Shown: positions 1 to 12,565, counted from the stretch's first letter. The stretch is DNA of 64,000 bases from Solen grandis (GCA_021229015.1 CM037791.1:56055741-56119740), one strand, 5' to 3'. Translations and numbers: made by a program. The notes: a model not told the origin generated them from the sequence alone.

Positions 1-692
1 ATCGGTCACATTCAAGAGTGGTACTTCTCACTAAAGTCACTTCATTTTTTTGCGACACAGTTACGGCACAACAAAAAAGTCCTCTCAAAAAGCTCATTCT
101 CTGTGGCTAACACTGTTTTACCATGCATGTGTGACATTATTAATACTGATTGAATATTAATTTAAAAAAATATGTAAATGAGTACATGTAATTTAGCATA
201 TGTTACCCAGTCAGTATTGTATCAAACTGAGTAACCAACGTAAAATACAATGTCTTACATATAAATAATGACACTTTGAGCCAGCTATATCTATCAGTAT
301 TCAGAAATCATTGTCACTTAGTTATGAGTGGGTCATATCAATATGAGCAGTAGTAGTGGTACTGGGTAATCCCGTAAACCAGTATCTGCCAGGACATAAG
401 CAAAGTTATGCAAAGCTTACAAATTAATTAATCAATGATTGAGTCTTGCAGAATGTAATTGAGTTTTGTTTTTAATCAGTTTGAAAATAAATGGGTGCAA
501 GGAGTTTGTCAATTTCTTAAAATATTGCCTGATTATATGAATGCAAATATTCAGCCTGTCTGCTTTTCTTCTGTCATATTTAAACAATAAATACATTTTA
601 GGTTTAATCTAGGATAAACTGCAAGGGTGTTATTAAGTATAATTTTAGAAATAATTTTAAATTTCTAATTTGTGTTTATTTTTCTTCTTCAG
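1..692 (+). other. Intron of the ZDHHC3/7-like gene (partial)
   Basis: AT-rich non-coding DNA upstream of the first visible exon. It ends in a pyrimidine tract and the AG acceptor at 691-692. I see no repeat or exon in it. Confidence 0.7.
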
Positions 693-846
693 ATTTTGGG
701 GTGCAATCAATGTTGTGATTTTCAATACCATTGTCTTTATGATGTCTGTAGCACATTTACGGGCAGTAATGTCAGACCCTGGTATTGTACCTTTACCCCA
801 GACCAGCTTGGACTTCTCAGACATGCACAGTGGCAAGCAGAAAATG
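693..846 (+). CDS. ZDHHC3/7-like: ZDHHC3/7-like exon: membrane helix and DPG motif
   Basis: Pyrimidine-rich acceptor (TTCTTCTTCAG) followed by 51 full codons; the first base completes a codon from upstream. It encodes a membrane helix ([19 protein letters not shown]) and the conserved SDPG turn. It ends ATG|GTATAA, phase 0, and reads in frame into the exon at 1248. Confidence 0.9.
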
Positions 847-3800
847 GTATAAAATGTTCATTATTTAACAGTTTGCATATTTTTTAGATTTTCCTACAGT
901 TTTTTCATACTCTACATTAGAAATAGACTTTTTTTTTTATTCATCTTTCTGTTAAGGCATATTCAGAGTAAAAATCAAACCTTATCTTGATTTAACATTG
1001 TTGACTAGTGTCTGAAGATGAAGTATAATGAAAAAGATTGAGGCTGACTTGAGAACGTCAATACCAGAATGTGGGTATGTGTTACTAGTTTAAATGTTAT
1101 GTGCAGATAACTAAATTTTTTTTTGTGAGATTTGTCGATTCTTTATTTCTATATGTTAAGTTTAATCTTTATATGCACTATTACGTAAATGGCCATAGAA
1201 TTGTCAGTAGATTATATAATTGAACGGTGTATATGTACTATCTGCAGAGTGATGGCTGGTCAGTGTGTCTGAAATGTGAGACATACCGACCTCCTCGCGC
1301 CCACCACTGTCGAATCTGCCAGAGATGTATAAGGCGTATGGATCACCATTGTCCCTGGTAAGACATGATTGGGATTCATTCTTTAACCCATTACCTCATA
1401 TAGTCTCATTTTGACGCCTTGACAAACAGAGCAGGCTTAGATCAGACAGCTCTTGGAAGAAGCTGTCTGATCAAGGTCTCCTCTATTTGCTTACTCAGTA
1501 TTGTAGCTTGGATTCTGGATAGTTTTCAAAGCAAAGAAAAATCTGTTGTTTCATATACCATTTTAAGTTCAGTAAATTAATATTCATCAAGTCATATAAT
1601 TGGACAAGAATATTCATGAGGTTTTGGATTAAAACATTTTACTCACAAGTAACTCAGGTCACAGTCCTTATATGTGATAAAAAAACAACAACAACAGAAA
1701 AAAATCATAGTTGTTTGTTCATTATTACTTTCAGGAAGTAAATAAGTAATAACTGAAAATCACTGTCTTTTGGTTTCTGATGATAAATAGATTTTCATGT
1801 ACCATTTCTGTCGTTAATTCTTTAAATTATATATAATAGTCCAGTGATGTGTTGACACTGCTTGCTATCAAAATGAAATGTAAGTTTTATTCAAATATTT
1901 GTGCAAATTGTGAATCTCTAGAATTTATCAACCCTGAGTACAGACAGATGAACATATTTCTCTTTTTTTTCCAGGATCAACAACTGTGTTGGCGAACTTA
2001 ATCAGAAATTTTTCATGCAGTTTTTATTTTATGTTGGTAAGTGGTCAACTGGTGAAGACAAATCTTTTGACACATTTGATGGGTTTGGTTTCTTGTTAAA
2101 ATATTTTAGACTTAGTGTACATCAGATATATATATACATATATGGACTGAACCCACCATGATTTTTCAAACTGTGTAAAGGATTTTTGCATTTACTCTGT
2201 TCATGTTGAGTTAGCTTTAGATTTCAGTAATATCTAGTTGGCCATTAAATGTTAATTTTACAAGATTCTGGCAAGTTTTTACCTATATGCTATGGCTACA
2301 AAGGCAGGTGCACCATACTTAACTGTTGGAAATGATTGATAATTTGCTTGATTCAGATTGGTTCATCATATATGAATTACGTTTGCTTCTTTGCGCATAT
2401 TATTGACTAGATTATGGCATTTGAAATGAGAAATGACTGCTTCTGACACATTTAGTGTGTGTATTTTTATCTGTTTGTACAAAAAAGTGTGTTGGGTTTA
2501 TACTTCTTTTTCCTAACATATGCTCTCCAGTAACTGATTTTTAGCTGATACTGTGTTGTATGTGTCAAATGTCATCATCACAGTATGCATATGATATTCC
2601 TGGTCTATTTTTCCATATAATTTGGAAAGGGTCGTGATATCATGTTTGTGAGGAAAAATGAGCCATTTTCTACCATAAATGCTCATGTATTATAATCTAT
2701 TTCCCTTCTATAATGTGCATCCATTCTTCGTACTTCGTGGAGGCCTCAATTTTGTTTAACCGCTGGTGTTTTGCAGACTTTCTATTGAACTACAGGTATA
2801 TTTTGTTGAAAGAAAAATACCAGGGTGGATAGCAGATTTGGAAAAATTTCCTGAGGAACAGATGTCAATGAACAACCCCTGATAAAAATAGGAAAAAAAA
2901 AAGATTTATCTAGCAAGGGTGAAATAAAAATTTTAAGGTAATCCATCCATCATTAAATGTTATTATGGTTCATCAAGTGATTGTAGAAAAAAGTTACAGA
3001 TGCAAACTTTCATAGATTTAGAACAAAAGGGCCTATGACTCAAAGTCAGTTTATGCTTCAGCTTGCATCTGCACATAAGTCTCTTTAAGCATTTGAAGGA
3101 CCATGATTTTAATCTAATGATGAATGGATTACCTTATCAGAAGCCTGTCCTGTCTGATACATTTGAAATTACTATCTAGGTACATGTGAACAAACACAAC
3201 AGATCATACAGGTATGCGATATGCATGTTGTCTATTGTTTCAGGCATGGCAGCGGTGCATGCTACTTCCATGGTGATTGTGTCCTGGATACTGGACCCTG
3301 GGGTCAAGGGGGACTACAAACACATCAAACTGTGAGTCATAGGCTGCCACACATGTACTTAGAAATAGCAGTATGATTTGTTTCATATAGATCTTCCCAC
3401 ATTGTTCAATAGGCTTTACAATTAAAACATATTTTTCCACACAAGGTATACTTATTTCTTTCTGTTTAGTGACCTCTCTATACTTGTGACACAGTGAACT
3501 GTGCTCTCACATGTCATACATTGACTTTAAAAAGGAAACATAAGGTTTTAAGTATAGCAATCTCAAGCTGTCATAGTGTACCTGAGTGACATAAAAATTT
3601 GAGCCCAATCTTGAAATATTATTTTAATAAGTAGTTAATGATTATACATGATCACTGTATTCAGTTTTATTTTAAACAAGAGTTGTTGGAATGACACATA
3701 TGCCCCCTACGCTCCCACACTCCCATTGAGGTCACTGTGACCTTGACCTTTGAGCAAGTGACCCCAAAATCAATAAGGGTCATCTACTAGTCATGACCAA

Positions 3801-6800
3801 ATAACCCTATGAAGCTTGAGGAATGTGGGCCCAAGCATTCTACAGTTATCATTGATTGGAAACAAAGTGGTCTACCGATGGACCGACCATCCGACCAACA
3901 TTTGGAAAACAATATGCCCCCTCTTCTTAGAAGGGGGGAATAATAAAAGTCAGATATAGAAAGAAAGCATAATAGAATGAGCACTTTGATATTTTATAAA
4001 CACACACATAACAGGGCGAAAGAGTGAACAAAAAGGGAGTACCTATCTGATATACATACATTATAACTGATCCTCCAAACAAAGGTCACCTGTGAATAAA
4101 GATCACTTTTAAAATATCCCCTGCATGACCTTTGTTCACAGGTTTGACTGTACATATTTTTATCGAAGAACTATTAAAGTTTGCTTGTTGGTATGTATGT
4201 ATGTATGTCTTTGAAATTTCTTGTTTTTGGTTCAGGGTCATTTCATTTTATATCAAAGGAGAAATTGAAATAAATACATCACATTTAAACTCTATTAAAT
4301 CATACTCATTGTAGAAATAATATTTTCTTGAAAAATTGAATTTATGGTTTGAACAATATTTCCATACTATTATCAGGTGTTGGCAGTTTTTTCACTGTAT
4401 GAAAACACTGTGTGATAATTTCAGAGTCCACTCCATTATCCTGGTGATAGAGTCCCTTCTGTTTGGGCTGTTTGTGATTGCTATAGGATGTGACCAGGTA
4501 AGTTTCATGTCTAACTGTTCTTACCTCATTGTCATTACCAGTACTTTAAATTCATAATCCAAGACTGAGAACAAATTCTATAAACATGTTTAAGTTATCC
4601 ATTACAATGGTCTTGATTTAGCCGGAATCCACAATATGAACACATTAGCATGGTGGACATATGGCTTAACCCTTTACCTCATGAATGTTCATGTACAAAC
4701 TTATGATTTAATGAATATTAATTGATTGATTCTCAAATGGTTTATGAAATAATGTTTTTTTCTTTGCCACTGATGACTGGGTAGAAACTGAGCAACAATA
4801 TTGTATGAGCAAACAGTAGATCATGATCAGACAGCTCCTATAGGCTCTGTCCATTTGCCTTCGTGCCAGAATGAGTCTGTATGAAGAAAATAGTTAATCA
4901 GGGCTCTCCATAGTCTTTGAAACCCAAGAGTCATTGACTCTTGGGGCCAAATTTTCAAGAGTCAAAAACAAATTCTTAAGAGTCTAATAAAATTTGCAGT
5001 ATTTTGCTTAGATCGTAATATGTCACAAATTTTACATGTAGCGATATACATGTTTAGATTAACAAAGTTTGTATGTAATGTATAATTATTTATATTAATA
5101 TTAAAATCCATAATATAATAAATATCTGGACAGCAGCATATGCTGATGATTTGTCCTCTAGGAAGGTAGCACCCTTTCTCCTGCTGAATGGCGATGAGTT
5201 CATTCTGGGCCATCATGACAATTATTTGTCACAATGAAACACAAAACATGTGACTGGAACTCCTGAAAATAGTCAACCAAAAAATAAATGAAAATAAGAA
5301 TTATAATCTGTTCCATTACTTAGAAGCGTAGTCTTATTGGGAAGCTGCATTTTTATCATGGAATAGTCCAAGTCATCATAATAAACTGTTGTCAATTTCA
5401 AATGTAAACAGGATAATTTAATTTATAAATTCTAGAATATCTAGGTTTTATTTTTTAAAAAAATGGTGAAAAAATTATTCCCTTAATGTGGAAAGAAAAT
5501 GACAGCTGCAATATTCTGATTGAGACTAGAGCTACCTTTTTATTTAAAGTAGAAAACAAAAGATGATATTTGGTAATGGCAAATTTTCAAGAGTCAAAAA
5601 CAAATTCAAAAGAGTCAAAAAAAAAAAAAATCTGACCAATATCGTTCAAAATTACATAGATAAATATCCAGGCATACCAAAACATAATTGCTCAAATCAT
5701 TATCAGTTATTCAATACAGAAAGATAGCTAAGGAAAAATAAAAGTTTTACTTACCTTCATCATTATGTTTTTTTTTTGTTGTTGTTGTTTTTTAACCTTG
5801 TTTAATTCTGTAAGAGTCTATCTACTTTCGGTTTTGGTCCAATATTTTCAGTTGACAGACTAATCATACCTATTTGTTACAATCATCACACCTTTCATTT
5901 AAACCAGCATGGTTAAAGTACTGCCATTAAACTATTTGTTATTATCAAACAATAAAATTTCAGCTGATTCCAATCGGTAATTAACCTGAGTAACAGCCAT
6001 AGGAAGTCCTTGCCTTTAATCTTTCTCATGTCGTTAAAACGGGATCCAGCAACCTCGTGTACAGAAGCTAACAGTAACATTGAGAGTTCACGAAGATTGC
6101 CAAAGCAATACGGGAATTTGTAATTAGGTTGGTTATGCAATCGGCGATTACATTCAATGGTGTATACGAAGATTGCCGAAGCAATACGAGAATTTATAAG
6201 GCTAATTAGAGTAACTGACAGTGATAGCGAGTCAATGGGGGGTCAGTTGCACTTACTGATCACGTAATCTGTTTGAGGCGGTACTTTTATGATCGACTGA
6301 TCTGGTGGTATTGACGCACCAACTGTTATTGCCCCGAGTCAAAATGACGCTTGGTACAATTTTACCCCGGGTCAAATATGCGTCATTGAGAAAACTCCCA
6401 GGTCAAAACCTGGGAGCTCGGGTCAAAGGAGAGCCCTGGTTAATGTAGCTTAAGTTTGTGGATTTTCAACCAGCCAAAAAAGGCTAACTAAGAAAAAAAA
6501 TACCTTTATATTGGAAAAAAACAACAGAATGTCTCAATGTCTTTTTTGTTACACCTTCACTTCACTTTGTTAGATGATCTATACTGAGTTGCATCTGTCT
6601 GTTGCTGTCTTGTCATGTTTTGTCCTCATAGCCACAATATCTCATGTGTAGTAGCTGCTGATTGTTCCCCTTTATAACTTGGAACAGTTCCTCATTGTCA
6701 CAAAAAGGTAGCTGGGGATTGTATCAAGGTTATTGTTAATGAATTAGAAAACTAAAATTAACAACTGTACAGAAACTTAAGGCAAGAAGTAGGACAAGAT

Positions 6801-8048
6801 GGTGATGCATAGGTATTGATACATTCAACCACCAAAGCTTTACTCTAAAAAGAAATCTCATGGTCCTTGATACTGAATATATGAATCACTATTAGTTTTG
6901 TTATATATTCTGATCCCCCATGCATGTATTGAAAGCTGTACTTTAATTGAATGTTTTGTTTGTACAGTTGTCATCAATATTCCAAGATGAGACAGGGGTC
7001 GAGTATGTGAAGAAGGAGGGACTCCACCGCAACCTGTCCAAGATGCATCTGCTGAGGGAAGTGTTTGGCCCAGGTTTGTAATTGACTTTTTCAGTTTGGG
7101 TCATTGGTGAATTTGTTGTGCTTTACCAGCTCAGATATATATCTTGATACCTGATAAACAATTTAAAAGATGTACCTGGAAGACAGCAGATGCTAATTGG
7201 CAGACATTTGTTATATTTAATTTTATTAAATTTTTTTTACATCATTTCAGAAACAAGTTCTTAAAAATTAAACTTACCTTCTTGGCCACTTCTGGGCTGA
7301 GAAGTTCATGAAATATTTTAGTTTTGGTCCCAACTTTGTTTTTCACCAAAATAAAAATGTGTACAATAAATTCAGGCAAGCATTTGGGTTTAAAATATTG
7401 TTTTGGCAAAGAGTGATAAAACCACTGCTATTGTATTATGTGTTAAAAAAACTGATGTGGAATCTTGATTAATATCCATTATAGTGTAGTAGACTTAGTC
7501 TTTAAGAAATATTAATGAATTACATATTTGATAAACTGGAAACATTAATAAATGGATACTAATTGGTTGCATATACTAGATATCAGATGTTTGTAAGTAT
7601 GAAATTAGTAACATTACTGTAGGTCAGATTCATCTGTGTTTCATTTGTTAGATATAACTTCAAATGAAATCAAATTAAATATTAGGGGCCAGTGCTGAGG
7701 ATTTAGGTAGATTACCATTTTAACTTGATCATCTATTAAGACTACCGGTATCAAAACTGAAAGTTATTATTTATAAGAAATTTAAGTTTGTAGTAGATGG
7801 TGATTCTACTTAGGTTTCTCTTTTGCACTTAGGGTAATCAGCTTGACATTGCTATATAACTGAAGTACTATTACAGTAATAGTATACTCCAGGACAGCAA
7901 TAATGTATGTAATGACAGTGTATATATGAGAATGTTCACCTGTGTGTTGTGTCCATCTGCAGGACACCCGGTCAAGTGGCTATGTCCACTACTGGACAGC
8001 TCCAGCTATGACAGGACCATCCACTACCGCGCCCAGCACCAAGTGTGA
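693..8048 (+). CDS. ZDHHC3/7-like: DHHC palmitoyltransferase, ZDHHC3/7 type (3' seven exons; 5' exons outside window)
   Basis: This is a membrane S-acyltransferase that attaches palmitate to cysteines of target proteins, in this clade typically at the Golgi. Seven exons join in one frame: 693-846, 1248-1357, 1975-2036, 3244-3331, 4425-4497, 6968-7073 and 7963-8048. They give 225 visible residues and a TGA stop. In order they encode a hydrophobic helix ending in the DPG motif, the cysteine-rich zinc domain with DHHC (catalytic Cys codon 1350-1352), two further membrane helices, and a cytosolic tail with DETGVEY. All junctions are GT-AG and phases match. Vertebrate ZDHHC3/7 are about 300 residues, so the N-terminus and first helix should lie upstream of position 1. 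The DETG..E segment and the following VFG motif favour ZDHHC3/7 over ZDHHC21. The catalytic family is certain; the exact orthologue is inferred. Confidence 0.93.
1248..1357 (+). CDS. ZDHHC3/7-like: ZDHHC3/7-like exon: cysteine-rich zinc domain with DHHC
   Basis: This is the catalytic exon. It carries the CLKC pair, the [10 protein letters not shown] zinc ligands and MDHHCPW, whose last Cys forms the acyl-enzyme. Acceptor CTGCAG|A, donor TG|GTAAGA. The tryptophan codon is split across the next intron (phase 2). Confidence 0.95.
1440..1472. repeat. Perfect 12-bp inverted repeat (hairpin) in intron
   Basis: Arms GATCAGACAGCT (1440-1451) and AGCTGTCTGATC (1461-1472) flank a 9-base spacer. The same left arm recurs at about 4825 next to a similar TTACCTCAT word, so this is probably a dispersed repeat rather than an RNA gene. 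Confidence 0.6.
1975..2036 (+). CDS. ZDHHC3/7-like: ZDHHC3/7-like exon: end of zinc domain, start of third helix
   Basis: Encodes [13 protein letters not shown] and the start of the next membrane helix. INNCVG directly after DHHCPW is invariant in the family. Acceptor TTTTCCAG|G, donor TTG|GTAAGT, phase 1. Confidence 0.92.
2037..3243 (+). other. Intron of ZDHHC3/7-like gene
   Basis: A 1.2-kb AT-rich intron with GTAAGT donor and CAG acceptor. I see no recognisable repeat or conserved exon inside. Confidence 0.6.
3244..3331 (+). CDS. ZDHHC3/7-like: ZDHHC3/7-like exon: third helix and luminal loop
   Basis: Encodes [20 protein letters not shown] and a short polar loop ending HIKL. Acceptor TTTCAG|GC joins the single base left by the previous exon. 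Donor CT|GTGAGT leaves phase 2, which is completed by the first base of the exon at 4425. Confidence 0.88.
3681..3945 (+). repeat. Dispersed repeat with GTGACCTTGACC core
   Basis: An intronic repeat copy with the words GGTCACTGTGACCTTGACC, AAAATCAATAAGGGTCATC and a GGACCGACC-like tail, ending at AAGGGGGGAATAA. Related words recur at 41.2-41.7 kb. The pattern is typical of dispersed repeats in bivalve genomes (recalled, not searched). Confidence 0.6.
4065..4150 (-). mobile_element. Degenerate Tc1/mariner-type MITE
   Basis: The right end reads CACAGGTTTGACTG followed by TA, the complement of TACAGTCAAACCTGTG. The copy at 27623 has related ends. The left end is degenerate (AACTGATCC next to TA). 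Confidence 0.5.
4425..4497 (+). CDS. ZDHHC3/7-like: ZDHHC3/7-like exon: fourth membrane helix
   Basis: Acceptor TTTCAG|A. The first base completes a Leu codon, then [20 protein letters not shown] spans the membrane, followed by GCDQ. Donor CAG|GTAAGT, phase 0. Confidence 0.9.
4899..6438. mobile_element. hAT-like DNA transposon, non-autonomous, 1.54 kb
   Basis: The ends are an exact 11-bp inverted repeat, CAGGGCTCTCC (4899-4909) and GGAGAGCCCTG (6428-6438). Each is bordered by the same 6-bp direct repeat GTTAAT (4893-4898 and 6439-6444), read as the target-site duplication. There is an internal perfect palindrome CCAAGAGTCA-T-TGACTCTTGG (4924-4944) and two internal direct duplications. No transposase is visible. 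CAGGG ends are typical of hAT elements; the superfamily is inferred. Confidence 0.7.
6968..7073 (+). CDS. ZDHHC3/7-like: ZDHHC3/7-like exon: cytosolic DETG segment
   Basis: Encodes [18 protein letters not shown] and the basic helix to REVFG. The DETG.E segment lies just after the last helix, as in ZDHHC3 and ZDHHC7. Acceptor TGTACAG|T, donor CAG|GTTTGT, phase 1. Confidence 0.9.
7963..8048 (+). CDS. ZDHHC3/7-like: ZDHHC3/7-like terminal coding exon
   Basis: Acceptor CTGCAG|GA completes a Gly codon and encodes the last 28 residues ([11 protein letters not shown] to QHQV) with TGA at 8046-8048. The tail is short and polar, with no further membrane helix. Confidence 0.88.
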
Positions 8049-11000
8049 TACTGACCAAGGCCTGGGGTGTGGGCTCTCCTAGAATACAGACAATACACAT
8101 ATCGTGTGTCATTTTGACCTCCAGACACTGGAGAGGATGTTGAACCAGTGTTGTCGGGAGGACTACCAGATCATGTGTCAATGTATGCCCAGCCTTATGT
8201 GTGTTCATCTTGATAGGCTTATGTTGTAAGGGATCTGTGTGATCAATGCAATCATGAACAAGAACATTATGATGTTTATATTCACTTGATAAAAAAAAGG
8301 TTGTCAGTCATCCTCATCAGCATCTGTAGAATCCATTTGTCACGAATTATCATCTTTCATTTTCATCATCATCATCATCATCATCATCAACATAGTCATT
8401 GATCAAGGTATCTGTTGTTTGGCATTATAGTTTGAATTTCTTTTTTTAAAACAACTTTTGAGATACAAGGATTTACATATAATCTTGTAACAGTTTGTTT
8501 GTTGGACCAGTACTTTAACCCCTGGAAGGTCACGAGTCAGAAAGAGTCTTGCCCTTAGTAGTGTTTTAACTAACAAGCTTTGGGTCTGGAAGTCAGTATT
8601 CATTATCACTGAAACAGGGGGCTCTTATTTTGTTCTGCATTTTTATTGTACAAAATATTTGTTTTATTTTCAGCCAGTGATTAAGTGCTATGCAGATCAT
8701 TATTAGAGCTCAAACATTTGTCTTGCAATTGTAAATTTTTACCTGCCACCTAAATGTATTTGGAAAAGAATACACCTTTAATTTGTTAAGTAATGCATTT
8801 AGACATGATAAGAATATGTTTTGTCATATACTATATGTACTATCTAAAATATAACTCCTGACAGTAGAGATATAAGTTGATAAATCATGTTAAAATAAGT
8901 CTTAAATGACATTGTACTGAGTCATTTCATGGTGTACAGCAGGTAGGATTTCTTTATTTATATGTTTACCTCCTGTGATTCAATTTCAATATTTTTGTGA
9001 ATTAATTTCAGGCTGATCTGGTTTTATAATGACACCATTGATAATTTTCTTAATAGCATTTGTGTGGTAAATGGCAGTTCTTAATATGTTGCTGTTCAAA
9101 TGAGAAAAATCTTTTCCCCTGGCCTAACCATGTTACTGCTGGCTTATCTCTTCTTCTGTACTTCTAATATATTCCACTGTTTCATAAGATTTTTTTGATT
9201 TTTTTTTTAAGTTCGGTAATAATTATATTTATTTTATCATTGTGTAAAAGACAACACTCTAGAACATGTATTGGATATCCTCCTATGATGTGATTTTATA
9301 TAGTAATTTGTTTATCGATTATTATCATACTTGAAACTGTCCCCAGTTATATCTCATAGTAGACCTGGTTACTGATCATATGGTGCATAGTAGAAAAAAG
9401 AATCCTGTCAAATGTTGTTACGAAAAACTGAAATTAGATAAATAAATATTTAGGATTTTGGGGCTGTTTCTTGATACAAACATTTTCTTAACATTTGTTT
9501 TAAAATACCCCTATTCTGTATAATTTTTAATTAATGTGTGTGTATGTTTTTATTTGTTTTACCTATGGGTTTTGACTGTAACTCTTTACTAATTAATTGA
9601 TAGATTAATTAATAAACTAAAGGTGGACTTTAAATTTGTAAATACCGGGTATATGAAGATTCTTTTCTTTTGTAAACTATATATATTGTATATGTTCTTT
9701 CACCATAGTTATTTAAATTTCCTGTGAAGATTTTATAATTCTTGAAGTCTTTTTGTGATAGAAAATAATTATGATTGAAGGTAAAGCTATTTAAGTTTGA
9801 CATATTGGGATTTTATATGTATATACTGATAAATATACAAAGGGGACCATTCTTGGGTTTTATTTTATTCTTTTTAAAGCATTAATTTAAGTAGGAATTA
9901 CTTGAACAGAGACTTTGTTTAAGTCAAAATCTTGTAGTTCGATAATGTACATTTTATTAATTGAGGAATAGAAAGTAATTACTTTTTTGGTTATGGTGAA
10001 TGTGTGAAGTTGGAGACATAGACCTGATTTTTGATGTTATTCTTTGCTTAGTATAATTAATGGGTTAAAAAATTTTTAGCTTATCTATTCAACAGTAAAG
10101 ATTGATTTTTTTTTTCAAAAAGTGTTTAATGGTAAGTTTTATTGTTAGTACAGTGTTAAAATTCATTTTTTTGGAATTAATTCGTTTATATGTTTGTTTA
10201 TTATGATTTTGCACAGTAAAGAAATCATGTCCTCACATTTCAGCTTGTCAATTCCAGGCAGTAATATATACATATTGGAATGTGTTATACCATACAAATA
10301 TTCAAATCACAACAAAGATCTATTTCTATACATATATATCATCACTTATGTGCAGAAATCTTTATCACATCTTAGACAAAATAGTTTTGACTATTGATAT
10401 GCTTAACTTGTGTACTTCTTTTTTTGTGGCAAGTAAAGATTATGGTGAGGCTAATGTAATGGTAATCACAATGACTATTCTTCTAATAAATAGGTCACAA
10501 ATTAGAATGTATTTATGTATATAGTATGTACTTAATAGGGCATGGGATGTGATTGTGGGATTACTGAGCACAAAAAATAGTTGTAGAACATAGCAACCCA
10601 CCATTCTAAGGCACCTTGATTGGGGATTGGATCATTAACTTTGCTCACGACTGAGTATACCGGTTTGAAAATGAATGTTAGGTGTATGATTACTTATGGG
10701 TCTTTTTGTTGTGAAGTGTATTGATAAGTCTTTGTTAGTTAATATCAGCTTAAATAGATTCAAAATTTTAATCAACAAACAGGTTGTTACATTTACATTT
10801 GAAGTTGATAAATGTTTACAATATTGAGTATTGAATACTGATTATATGTTCCCTTAACAGTAAAATTTAAAACATGTAATTCAAATTATCTAAAATTTTT
10901 TTCTTCCAAATCCAATTTTGATAATTAAATTTTATTACATAAAAAATACACTCTAATGATGTTACTGTCTGAACCCTTTAAATCTCCTTGTGCGTGATAT

Positions 11001-11353
11001 CATACATGTGAGACTATGCATGTGAGTAAGATTTAATGGGAACAGTTTCATTTATTTCACATGTATACATTTACAAAATTCTGTAAACATGACAGACCTT
11101 TCCACAAAGTTTAGCTGTCTGAGATATACACTGGTGTAGATAGTGTTATTTTAACAGGTCTGAGAAATGGAACAAATTATTTGTCTTTTGAAACATGTTT
11201 AATATATTGTTTTAAAGCCATATAACATATATTTATGTTACTCTGTCAACCACAAATGTTATTTAAATTAAAAACAACAAAATAAATCTTTGTAATCATT
11301 AAAAAAATATTTGTTTTCAATTTCTTTTAGGTTTTATGATGTATATTCTTTTT
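8049..11353 (+). other. 3' UTR and AT-rich downstream flank
   Basis: No coding signal. AATAAA words at 9441 and 9611 are possible polyadenylation signals for the palmitoyltransferase gene, but AT-richness makes them weak evidence. A short (CAT)n microsatellite lies at 8363-8389. Confidence 0.4.
8363..8389. repeat. (CAT)n microsatellite
   Basis: About nine uninterrupted CAT units within the presumed 3' UTR. Confidence 0.9.
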
Positions 11354-11429
11354 AACCAGGTTTTCAACTAGTTGAAACCTGGTTATTAGAACCAATTTGG
11401 CTGGGCGGGCGGGGGGCGTCAAACTTTCG

Positions 11430-11815
11430 TTTCCGCTCGATAACTTAAGTTAGAATTTAGATATAGCAATTATATTTGATGGGTAGATACCTTATGAGAA
11501 GAGGAAGGTTGGGATTGCTTTTCAGGTTAATCGAGTCAAGGTCAAGGTCACAATGGTTAAAAATAGATTTTTTGTTTCTGCTCGATAACTTGGGTAAAAA
11601 TGAAGGTATAACATTCATATTTAATAGGTAGATAGCTTATGGGAAGAGGAAGGTTTGGATTGCTTTTCAGGTAAATCAGGTCAAGGTCAAGGTCACAATG
11701 GCTAAAAATAGATTTTTCATTTCCGCTCAATAACTTGGGTAAAAATGAAGGTATAGCATTCATATTTTATAGGTAAATAGCATATGGGAAGAGGAAGGTT
11801 GGAATTGCTTTTCAG
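11430..11815. repeat. 145-bp tandem repeat, about three copies
   Basis: The anchor CTCGATAACTT recurs at about 11433, 11578 and 11723 (CTCAATAACTT in the last), exactly 145 bp apart. Each unit carries GAAGAGGAAGGTT and, in the first two, TCAAGGTCAAGGTCACAATG. Confidence 0.85.
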
Positions 11816-11816
11816 G

Positions 11817-11935
11817 GAAAATGGATCAAGGTCAAGATCACTATGACTAAAATATATTGGAAAATGGATCAAGGTCAAGATCACTATGACTAAAATATAT
11901 TAGAAAATGGATCAAGGTCAAGGTCACTATGACTA
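11817..11935. repeat. 43-bp tandem repeat, three copies
   Basis: ATGGATCAAGGTCAAG recurs at 11821, 11864 and 11907 (43 bp apart), followed by an AT dinucleotide run to about 11952. Confidence 0.85.
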
Positions 11936-12565
11936 AATATATATATATATATTTTTTTCTTTTTTTCTTTTCTGTTTGATAGCGGCTTGCTATGAATGCT
12001 TTTGTTTTTATGCTTCACTTATGCTTTTCTTCATTTACATAGTTGCGGTGCCCTTGCTATCTTGACAAATATTATATAAATGTCTGATTGCTAGAATTGC
12101 TTAATAAACCTTCAATAAGAAATAAAATAAATGCATTTGTATCAATCTTTGGATAATTCCTGTAGGTTGCTTTTCATGTTTTAAAATATCCATAATTTCC
12201 TTGAACTAACATTTAATTTTGAATCTTGTATTTTACCCTGTATTGATATTGCAGGTCAGAGACAATTACCCTTTGACAATCTGATTTCACACCTTTGAGC
12301 TTGTTTTCATGTAACATATAGTGACACATTCTTTTATTTGCTTAAATTCTCCTTCTTCATTTCTGAATGCATTCTGCCCAAATCTACACAGTATGGCCAG
12401 TACATAGTGACTTGACCTATATTGTCAATTTAACCATATTTCTTAGAGTTATGACCCTTATTTACTCTTCAGCCATGTAACATAAAGTATTAATGTTCTT
12501 TGGTGATCATTTTATAAATAAAATCTTCATTTCGAATTGGATTTTCCATGTTGAAAACCTGGTTT

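Larger units (their letters stand above)
11354..12565. mobile_element. Non-autonomous element with tandem-repeat core, 1.2 kb
   Basis: The left end AACCAGGTTTTCAAC (11354-11368) is the exact complement of GTTGAAAACCTGGTT near 12550-12564. The left end also folds on itself with GTTGAAACCTGGTT (11371-11384). The interior holds a 145-bp tandem repeat, a 43-bp tandem repeat and unique AT-rich DNA. No ORF is present. Unique flanks around a satellite core resemble bivalve pearl-type elements (inference). Confidence 0.6.

Noticed and set aside
4962..5216. Minus-strand frame with [21 protein letters not shown]
   Set aside because: Its first third looks coding-like and might be a captured exon inside the hAT-like element, but the rest is AT-rich and no family is recognised.
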